From Lentisphaeria bacterium (GTDB taxonomy: Bacteria; Verrucomicrobiota; Lentisphaeria; Oligosphaerales; Lenti-02), in assembly GCA_023145395.1 (NCBI GenBank), contig JAGLDW010001185.1:1-5145 (forward strand): 5,145 nucleotides of DNA. Reading direction: 5' to 3'. A program made the translations under genes and the position numbers. Numbering within the stretch: position 1 is the first letter of the stretch; the number at the start of each line of letters is the position of its first letter. Shown piece after piece: positions 1 to 5,145 of this stretch. The notes below the pieces were generated by a model. That model was not told where the DNA came from. It did no database searches and saw only the letters and a list, made by a program, of their open reading frames with translations.

Positions 1-23
1 GCCTGCCTCGGCCCTCAAAATGA

Positions 24-40
24 AACTCAAAATGTGAGTT
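24..40. repeat. Short inverted repeat overlapping a 12-nt-spaced direct repeat
   Basis: The hexamer AACTCA (24-29) and its exact complement TGAGTT (35-40) are separated by five bases. The left arm also lies within the second of two copies of CTCAAAATG (14-22 and 26-34), spaced 12 nt start to start. The structure could be an operator half-site pair, or the weak AT-rich remains of an upstream gene end. It is near the window edge and short enough to arise by chance. Confidence 0.25.
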
Positions 41-96
41 ATGGTTAAACACTGTAGCTTGCGAGCACCGAATTCTCCATCTTCTGAATTGGCATC

Positions 97-140
97 TTTT
101 CTCAAACTTTTTACACGCTTTTACATCGTTTCTGCTCTTT
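97..140. promoter_or_regulatory. Helically phased T-tracts (putative curved DNA upstream of promoter)
   Basis: T-runs start at 97, 108, 119, 129 and 138 (lengths 4, 5, 4, 3 and 3), so they recur every 9 to 11 bases, close to one helical turn. Two of them sit in repeated TTTTACA words at 109-115 and 119-125. Phased A/T-tracts bend DNA, and a bend directly upstream of a -10 element can aid RNA polymerase or act as a site for a nucleoid protein. The phasing is seen directly. The regulatory role is inferred. Confidence 0.35.
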
Positions 141-152
141 GGCGCTGCCTGC

Positions 153-161
153 TGATATACT
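153..161 (+). promoter_or_regulatory. Putative extended -10 promoter element
   Basis: TG (153-154), one base, then TATACT (156-161) matches the extended -10 form recognised by the housekeeping sigma factor, with five of six bases of TATAAT. No good -35 hexamer lies 16-18 bases upstream; the 17-base position, 133-138, reads TGCTCT. Extended -10 promoters tolerate this. Transcription would start near 168 and give a leader of about 90 nt before the start codon at 256. Promoter consensus in the PVC group is poorly known, so this is a candidate only. Confidence 0.35.
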
Positions 162-191
162 GAGTTCAGATGTCCAACTTGCGCCGTCAAT

Positions 192-203
192 GGCACTAGT
201 GCC
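192..203. promoter_or_regulatory. Perfect 12-bp palindrome in the leader (candidate operator)
   Basis: GGCACTAGTGCC is fully self-complementary with no spacer and has the rare-in-many-bacteria tetramer CTAG at its centre. It lies about 24-35 bases downstream of the start point predicted from the -10 at 156-161, where a dimeric repressor could block elongation. It is too tightly folded (no loop) to act as a simple RNA hairpin. The dyad is certain; the role is inferred. Confidence 0.3.
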
Positions 204-241
204 GAGGGCATTTCCGGTATTGCGCATCCAGACAGGAGAAA

Positions 242-247
242 AAGGAG
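242..247 (+). promoter_or_regulatory. Shine-Dalgarno of the VIT-VWA gene
   Basis: AAGGAG ends eight bases before the ATG at 256, which is ideal spacing. It fixes the start there and not at the upstream in-frame TTG (139). A second AGGAG at 234-238 lies nine bases further upstream, giving a tandem purine-rich site. An in-frame ATG at 262 is also possible, but its spacing of 14 bases is poorer. Confidence 0.75.
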
Positions 248-255
248 TGGGGGCG

Positions 256-2565
256 ATGAAAATGCATAAGGTATTCTGCGTGGTGGCTGCATTGCTTCTG
301 GTTGCCGAGGCATCGGCTCAGACTGTGGTGGGAGGAGGGCCGCGTGGCTTTGTGGCCCACAGCAACTTGATCATGCCGCAGTCGCGCGTCGTGCGCTTTG
401 CCCCGCCGACTCCCCAACCCAATCCGATGGTGCGCATCACCGAGGTCCGGGGAGTCGTGACGATCACCGGCAGCATGGCTGTCACCACCCTTGATGTGGA
501 GCTGGAGAATCCGGCCAATGCTGTTCAGGAAGCGGAACTGCTCCTGCCGGTTCCGGCGGGTGCGGTGATCAAGGGGCTGGATTTCAAGGGGGCGGCAAAG
601 GAACCCACCGCCAGGATCCTGCCGCATGACGAAGCACGAAGGCTGTACGACTCAATTGTCGCCAAGACCCGCGACCCGGCACTGCTGGAGTTTGCGGGGC
701 TCAACCTCCTGCGCTCCAGTGTGTTTCCCGTACCGGCGCGGGGTGAACAGACCATCCGCGTGGTGTACGAGACCCTGTGCAAGCGAACCGGCAACCGCAT
801 GGAATATGTGCTGCCGCGCAGTGCGGATCTCGCCTATCGCGTTCCCTGGAGAATCTCCTTTAGCTGGCAGGTAAAGGGAGGCTTGGCCACGCTCTACAGT
901 CCCAGTCACGCAATTGCCGACGAACGCATGTCCCCGCAGAGAATCCAGGGAGCGCTGACCCGTGCGGCCAGAACCGAGCCGGGAAGCTTTGTTCTCTGTG
1001 CGGTGGACAAGACCGGCCCCATTTCAGCATCGCTGATCGCCTGTCCGGAGAAAGGGGGCGGCGGGTACTTCATGCTGCTGGCCGGGCTGCCCGAAAAGGA
1101 GGAGTCGAAAGATAGGATCAAGCGACAGATCACTCTGGTCATCGACCGTTCCGGCTCGATGGCGGGAGACAAGATCGAACAGGTTCGCGAAGCCGCACGG
1201 CAGGTGGTGGCCGGACTGGAGGACGGAGAACGTTTCAACCTGATTGTCTACAACGATGTCGTGGAGAAATTTTCCTCCCAGCCCGTTGCGAAGTCCGCGG
1301 AGACTGAAAAGGCGGCGGCTCGGTTCATCGATGCGATCCGTGCCCGCGGCGGAACCAACATTCACGATGCTCTTCTGGAGAGCATGCGTGCCAAACCCAA
1401 GGATGACGCCTTGCCGATGGTGCTGTTCCTGACCGACGGTCTGCCTACCGTGGGAGAGACTTCCGAAGTCAAGATCCGCGACCTTGTCCGCAAGGAGAAT
1501 CCCCACCGATGCCGGGTGTTCACCTTTGGCGTGGGGAACGATGTGAATACGCCGCTGCTCGAGGCGGTGGCGCTGGACACCCGTGCCTCACCGACATTCG
1601 TCGCGCCCGAGGAGGAAGTCGAGCTGAAAGTGGCGCAGGTCTACAGCAAACTGGACGGTCCGGTGCTGGCAAGCCCGACACTTTCGGCGGTCGAAAAAAA
1701 TGGAGATCCACGCCCGGGCGCTTTGCTGGACCTTCTGCCGCACGAACTGCCAGATTTCTTTGCCGGTGAACAGCTGGTTCTACTTGGTCGCTATACCGAT
1801 GGCAGCAAACCGTTGCGACTCAAGCTTAGCGGACAAGCCGCCGGCGAAGAGCGCACGTTCACGTTCGATTTCCCGATGAAAGAGGCCAGCCGGGAAAACA
1901 CCTATGTGGCCCGCCTCTGGGCCAGCCGGAAAATCGCCCAGATGGTGGACGAGATACGCCGTATGGGCGCCGATCCGGCCGCCGCCGAGAGGGATCCGCG
2001 TTTCAAGGAACTGACCGAGGAGATTGTGCGACTGTCCATCGAGTTCGGTATTCTGACCGAATACACCGCGTTTCTCGCCACCGAGGGCACCAACTTGCTG
2101 GGCGGCGCGGATCTGGCCGCGCTGCGAAAAGAGGCACGACGAAATCTGAACGAACGGGCGGTCCGTGTGCGTTGGGGGAAAGGAGCGGCCAATCAGGGCA
2201 TGAACATGGAGGTGCAGAGAAAGCAACAGGTTCTGAACAACCGCAACGACTTCTTCGATGCCGAGATGAATCGGGTTGAGGTGACCAGCGTCAGACAGAT
2301 CAACGACCAGGCATTTTTCCGTCAAGGCAAACAATGGGTGGACAACCGATTGATCAAGCAACGCACCGGAACCGGACGGAATGACCGGATCAAACCCGAC
2401 CGCACCGTTGCCGTCGGCACACCGGAGTTTCATGCACTGGTCACTGAATTGATTGCTGAAAAGCGTCAGGGAGTGCTGACCATGCCGGGCGAGATTCTTC
2501 TTGAGAGTGGCGGCAAGACGGTTCTGATTACCGGCATCAACGGCATTGACAGGGAGAACGACTGA
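256..2565 (+). CDS. Secreted VIT and von Willebrand factor A domain protein
   Basis: This 769-residue exported protein belongs to the inter-alpha-trypsin-inhibitor heavy-chain-like group. Residues 1-21 form a Sec signal peptide: Lys-rich start, hydrophobic VVAALLLV, likely cut after ASA. A Pro-rich linker (about 25-57) precedes the VIT domain (about 57-175), seen in the block around EARRLYDSIV, DPALLE and the VFPVPARGE segment. The VWA domain (about 288-465) has a complete MIDAS metal site: D297, S299, S301 (DRSGSM), T367 (GGTN) and D394 (TDG), so divalent-cation-dependent ligand binding is expected. A helical region (550-610, ending near EFGILTEYTAF) and a conserved-looking C-terminal tail (about 665-762, with FFRQGKQWVDNRL and a final small beta-like module) follow. 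I chose the start by Shine-Dalgarno and signal peptide. Its stop overlaps the next start by one base. The ligand and physiological role are unknown. The family call is firm; an envelope or adhesion role is inference. Confidence 0.93.
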   Translation: MKMHKVFCVVAALLLVAEASAQTVVGGGPRGFVAHSNLIMPQSRVVRFAPPTPQPNPMVRITEVRGVVTITGSMAVTTLDVELENPANAVQEAELLLPVPAGAVIKGLDFKGAAKEPTARILPHDEARRLYDSIVAKTRDPALLEFAGLNLLRSSVFPVPARGEQTIRVVYETLCKRTGNRMEYVLPRSADLAYRVPWRISFSWQVKGGLATLYSPSHAIADERMSPQRIQGALTRAARTEPGSFVLCAVDKTGPISASLIACPEKGGGGYFMLLAGLPEKEESKDRIKRQITLVIDRSGSMAGDKIEQVREAARQVVAGLEDGERFNLIVYNDVVEKFSSQPVAKSAETEKAAARFIDAIRARGGTNIHDALLESMRAKPKDDALPMVLFLTDGLPTVGETSEVKIRDLVRKENPHRCRVFTFGVGNDVNTPLLEAVALDTRASPTFVAPEEEVELKVAQVYSKLDGPVLASPTLSAVEKNGDPRPGALLDLLPHELPDFFAGEQLVLLGRYTDGSKPLRLKLSGQAAGEERTFTFDFPMKEASRENTYVARLWASRKIAQMVDEIRRMGADPAAAERDPRFKELTEEIVRLSIEFGILTEYTAFLATEGTNLLGGADLAALRKEARRNLNERAVRVRWGKGAANQGMNMEVQRKQQVLNNRNDFFDAEMNRVEVTSVRQINDQAFFRQGKQWVDNRLIKQRTGTGRNDRIKPDRTVAVGTPEFHALVTELIAEKRQGVLTMPGEILLESGGKTVLITGINGIDREND
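2551..2556 (+). promoter_or_regulatory. Internal Shine-Dalgarno for the downstream gene
   Basis: AGGGAG lies within the last codons of the VIT-VWA gene, eight bases before the ATG at 2565, which overlaps the TGA stop as TGATG. Ribosomes ending gene 1 can restart on gene 2, which couples the two products. The site also fixes the downstream start, since no other in-frame ATG precedes residue 110. Confidence 0.7.
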
Positions 2566-5051
2566 TGGAAGGCACTCTACTGCATCCAGTTGCGCATCTT
2601 TCGTCTCGCCGCTCCGCATGGCGGCGTGCGGCTATCGCCTGTCTGTCCATCCTGGCCGTGGGAATCTTTCTGGTGGCAGAGGGAAATGCCGCCGATCGGC
2701 GACAAAAGAAGCAAAAACTGCAGGTTGTGCCGAAGGTTCGCCAGCAGAAGTTGCAGCTCAACTTGAGAAATCAGCTGCCCGACAACTTTGTTCTCAACCA
2801 GCAGAATGTCCAGGCAAACCGTTTCCGCCAGACAGGGGGTCTCGTCAGCGGTCGCGAACACGCCAGGCTGGATCACCGCAGCATCCGCGAGATGATCGAC
2901 CTGGGATGCGGTTTCATTCGTTCGACTCAGATGCAGAACGGTTCTTTCGGGAACAATCTCGGAGAGACGGGGCTGGGCGCGCTGGCGCTGCTGGCAGCCG
3001 GCGCCGATCCCAAGGGAGACCCGGTGCTGGCCCGCGCTCTGGACTATCTCAAGACGAACAAGGACAATGGCCAGACCTACGTTCATGGAGTAACCGCCAA
3101 TGTCTGGGAATACGCACTGCGACGCTATCCGGCCGATACAACCTACCGCGAACTACTGATGCACGACGCAAAGTGGCTTATGGAGGCTCTCGGCAAGAAG
3201 ACCGGGTGGCGGTATTCAAAGAACTCTTCGGACTGGGACAACTCGGTGACTCAGTACGGCGTGCTGGGCATCTGGGCGGCCTGCCGAGGCGGTTTTGATC
3301 CTGGAGAGAAGTTCTGGCGCAACCGGGCGGCACACTTCCTCAAGTACCAGAACCGGGATGGCGGCTGGGGATACGTTGCGAGTAGTTCCAGCTCTGCAAA
3401 CATGGCCACTGCCGGGCTGGCTACCCAGTTCCTGGTCTATGACAAACTTTTTGCCAGCGACTGCTACCGGCCCGGGCAGGACGATCCTTTCTCAACGAGG
3501 GAGGCTGAAAAAATCTGGGATTCCATCGAAAGGGGCATGGGCTGGCTGGGAGAGACAGCGGCAAGCCAAAAAGGGCAGTCATTTGGCGGCTACTACAACT
3601 ACGGTATTGAGCGCGTCGGTGTGGCGTCAGGGCGCCAACGCATCGGCGGCGTGGATTGGTTTCGCCAGGGAGCCGAGCCCCTACTGAAACTGCAGAATGC
3701 CAACGGTTCGTTCAACACCCATGGACACGGAGGCGCCATCGCCCAAGCCGGATTCAATGTGCTCTTTCTGGTCTACGGGGGGGCACCGGTGGCTTTCAAC
3801 AAGCTGCAGTACGGAAATGATGCCAATTGGAACCGCAATCCACGCGATCTGGCGACGCTGGCAAGCTCCCTCTGGTCGGCCTACGAAAGACCGCTCAACT
3901 GGCAGTCGGTGGAACTGGAAGACGACCAGTCTGACTGGGAAGGCGCGATCCTCTTCATCAGCGGCGACGAGCCAGTCACTTTCACGGCCGCCCAGATCGA
4001 AAAACTGAAAGCCTACATCGACCGGGGCGGAACGGTCCTGGCCGAGCCCCTGCCTGGAGGGAACCGCTTTCGGGAGTCGATGACAAGGCTGTCCGAACAT
4101 CTGGCGCTGGGGCAGGACGAGGACAGTCGGCTACACCCCCTCGGTGACGACCATCAACTCTACCGCTGCATGCCCCAGAAATGGCGGCGGAAACCGCGAT
4201 TCCAGGGCCTGTCCGATGGTGCCCGCATCGTGTTTTTTCTCTCTGAAAACTACCTTTCGGGAGAGTGGCAGAGCGGCAAGACAACCGAAGACGACGATGC
4301 GTACAAGATTGCTTTGAATCTGCTGTATTACGCATATGACCTCGGCAGCCCTCGTCCGCGCTATCCTTTTGCCCTGCCCAAGACTCAACCCGCCAGAAAG
4401 CGGGAACGTGTCTGTCGGTTGTATAGAATTCACCCCGAAGACGCACAGTCCGGCGATTTTCAGCGTGCACTGGGTATGGTCCGCACCAAAGAATACGTCC
4501 TCCATGCCACTGGCATTGAACTGGACGTCCGTTCCGGGCCCCTCGTCAGAATCGAGACTGCGGCTCCCCATCCCGACATCCTCCATTTGACCGGCATGAA
4601 GAAGTTTTCCCTGTCTGACAAAGAGGGGATCGCGCTGCGTGAACGCATCAATGACGGAGCAATTCTTCTAGCGGATTCCTACGCCTCGTCACCGGAATTT
4701 GCCGCATCGTGCCGAAAGGAACTGACTGCGCTCTTTGGACCCTTCCACCCACTGTCTCCCGATAGCCGCGGCAGCATGGCAGCCGGCTCCTTCCCCGGCG
4801 GCGAGGAATTGCACGACCTGCGCTACAATCTGGTTGCCCGGCGCGAACTTAAGAAGCGCGGCTTGCACCCTCGCGGACAGAGTCTCGAGGTCATCCATGT
4901 CAACGGTCGTCCCGCAGTGTTCTTTTCTCGTGTTGACCTGACCGGTGCGCTCTCCGGGGTGCGTAGCTATCGCGCTGGCAGCTATGTGCCCGACTCGGCG
5001 CGTCGCCTGCTGGCCAATCTGGTCGCATATGCGACCGCTACGACCGAATAA
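2565..5051 (+). CDS. Exported squalene-cyclase-like toroid protein with tandem DUF4159 domains
   Basis: This 828-residue protein opens with a signal peptide (Arg-rich start, hydrophobic 22-38, cut likely after GNA, about 42). A basic, Gln-rich segment follows (44-92, QKLQ at 50-53 and 61-64). Residues about 105-412 form an alpha/alpha-toroid of the prenyltransferase/squalene-oxidase repeat type, with three QW-like motifs (Q-x3-G-x-W/F) at 122-128, 262-268 and 377-383, and a YGIERVGVASG block (346-356) typical of PVC relatives. No clear DxDD acid motif is present (DWDN at 223-226), so cyclase activity is unlikely. DUF4159, an amidotransferase-like fold of unknown function, spans about 411-595. 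A second copy covers about 615-825: residues 461-494 and 671-704 align without gaps. Neither copy has Cys at the expected elbow (494-500 and 704-710). The gene is translationally coupled to the VIT-VWA gene. The first DUF4159 and the toroid are confident; the second copy is inferred from internal similarity. A binding or scaffold role is a guess. Confidence 0.9.
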   Translation: MEGTLLHPVAHLSSRRSAWRRAAIACLSILAVGIFLVAEGNAADRRQKKQKLQVVPKVRQQKLQLNLRNQLPDNFVLNQQNVQANRFRQTGGLVSGREHARLDHRSIREMIDLGCGFIRSTQMQNGSFGNNLGETGLGALALLAAGADPKGDPVLARALDYLKTNKDNGQTYVHGVTANVWEYALRRYPADTTYRELLMHDAKWLMEALGKKTGWRYSKNSSDWDNSVTQYGVLGIWAACRGGFDPGEKFWRNRAAHFLKYQNRDGGWGYVASSSSSANMATAGLATQFLVYDKLFASDCYRPGQDDPFSTREAEKIWDSIERGMGWLGETAASQKGQSFGGYYNYGIERVGVASGRQRIGGVDWFRQGAEPLLKLQNANGSFNTHGHGGAIAQAGFNVLFLVYGGAPVAFNKLQYGNDANWNRNPRDLATLASSLWSAYERPLNWQSVELEDDQSDWEGAILFISGDEPVTFTAAQIEKLKAYIDRGGTVLAEPLPGGNRFRESMTRLSEHLALGQDEDSRLHPLGDDHQLYRCMPQKWRRKPRFQGLSDGARIVFFLSENYLSGEWQSGKTTEDDDAYKIALNLLYYAYDLGSPRPRYPFALPKTQPARKRERVCRLYRIHPEDAQSGDFQRALGMVRTKEYVLHATGIELDVRSGPLVRIETAAPHPDILHLTGMKKFSLSDKEGIALRERINDGAILLADSYASSPEFAASCRKELTALFGPFHPLSPDSRGSMAAGSFPGGEELHDLRYNLVARRELKKRGLHPRGQSLEVIHVNGRPAVFFSRVDLTGALSGVRSYRAGSYVPDSARRLLANLVAYATATTE

Positions 5052-5080
5052 CCATGGAGTTGAATCGACCCAAAGGTTGG

Positions 5081-5128
5081 CTGACTCATAGGATGAGCGC
5101 ACCTGCGGTGCGGACTAATCTGGGTCAG
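5081..5128 (+). other. Long imperfect stem-loop downstream of the operon
   Basis: CTGACTCA (5081-5088) pairs with TGGGTCAG (5121-5128) through seven Watson-Crick pairs and one G-U. GAT (5092-5094) can pair with ATC (5118-5120) after a three-base bulge. At the tip CGCACC (5098-5103) pairs perfectly with GGTGCG (5107-5112) across a TGC loop. An alternative is a small hairpin, CTCAT/ATGAG (5085-5089 and 5093-5097), stacked directly on the tip hairpin. No T-run follows, so a classic intrinsic terminator is not shown. A transcript 3'-end stabiliser, a processing site or an extragenic palindromic repeat are the options. Confidence 0.4.
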
Positions 5129-5132
5129 AGTT

Positions 5133-5145
5133 CCGTCTTTAGACG
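5133..5145 (+). terminator. Hairpin cut by the right edge, possible terminator
   Basis: CGTCT (5134-5138) and AGACG (5141-5145) are exact complements, equivalent to a CGTC/GACG stem closing on a loop such as TTTA or TT. C5133 would extend the stem if the next base outside the window is G. It lies 80 bases after the last stop, where transcription of the pair should end. The decisive T-run, if any, is outside the window. Confidence 0.35.

Noticed and set aside
1..48. Possible C-terminal end of an upstream gene (frame 1 stops at 46-48)
   Set aside because: Only 15 codons are visible and nothing favours this frame over the other two, which also stop within 40 bases.
71..90. AATTC/GAATT five-base inverted repeat in the leader
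   Set aside because: The arms are short and AT-rich, with a ten-base gap and no extension. It is at chance level.
89..116. TTGGCA (89-94) as a -35 element with a -10 near 112
   Set aside because: The bases at the required -10 position (TACACG) match TATAAT poorly. The extended -10 at 153-161 is better.
1780..2619. 279-codon open frame on the minus strand, antisense to the end of the VIT-VWA gene
   Set aside because: It lies entirely over strong coding sequence of gene 1, has no recognisable domain and no ribosome site that I can see. It is a shadow of GC-rich coding DNA.
2604..2628. Twin-arginine (Tat) export signal in gene 2 (SRRSAW at residues 14-19)
   Set aside because: The hydrophobic residues expected right after the RRx position (F/L) are missing. 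A Sec signal with an Arg-rich start explains the sequence.
2546..3298. 250-codon plus-strand frame overlapping the start of the toroid gene
   Set aside because: The translation is low-complexity (R, G, S and P rich), starts at a TTG and overlaps the confident toroid frame. It is a shadow.
4689..5102. 137-codon minus-strand frame that extends past the end of gene 2
   Set aside because: It begins at a GTG inside the 3' stem-loop and is mostly antisense to the second DUF4159 copy. No family is recognisable.
5054..5145. Open frame from ATG at 5054 to the right edge, two bases after the gene 2 stop (possible third operon gene)
   Set aside because: There is no Shine-Dalgarno before the ATG, the 30 visible residues match nothing I know, and the stretch is occupied by hairpins. 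It cannot be excluded without sequence to the right.

Overview
The window holds two complete, co-directional genes on the + strand. A 255-base leader precedes them, and a short, structured non-coding tail runs to the right edge. Both products look exported through Sec and both belong to large-protein families common in the Planctomycetota-Verrucomicrobiota (PVC) group. The base composition is moderately GC-rich. The protein architectures (VIT plus VWA with a characteristic C-terminal tail, and a squalene-cyclase-like toroid fused to DUF4159) make a planctomycete or close PVC relative the best guess. This rests on recognised protein style, not on a marker gene.

Layout: 1-255 is the leader. It has a short repeat/dyad at the extreme left, helically phased T-tracts at 97-140, a plausible extended -10 at 153-161, a perfect 12-bp palindrome at 192-203 and a strong Shine-Dalgarno at 242-247. 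Gene 1 (256-2565, 769 aa) is a secreted VIT-VWA protein with an intact MIDAS metal site. Gene 2 (2565-5051, 828 aa) shares one base with the stop of gene 1 (TGATG). It encodes an exported protein with an alpha/alpha-toroid (prenyltransferase/squalene-cyclase-like repeats) followed by two DUF4159-type domains in tandem. From 5052 to the edge there is no supported gene. A long imperfect stem-loop lies at 5081-5128, and a second hairpin at 5133-5145 is cut by the window edge. This is probably the transcription end of the pair.

How the genes may work together: the one-base overlap with a Shine-Dalgarno inside gene 1 implies coupled translation and a stable ratio of the two products. Gene 1 is a metal-dependent binding module. 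Gene 2 combines a barrel that has the fold motifs of terpenoid cyclases but no clear catalytic acid motif with two amidotransferase-like domains that lack a cysteine at the expected elbow. The pair therefore looks more like a binding/scaffold assembly of the cell envelope than a metabolic pathway. VWA proteins and DUF4159 proteins are also neighbours in MoxR/DUF58/BatA-type operons of other bacteria, so the association is probably functional, but its role is unknown.
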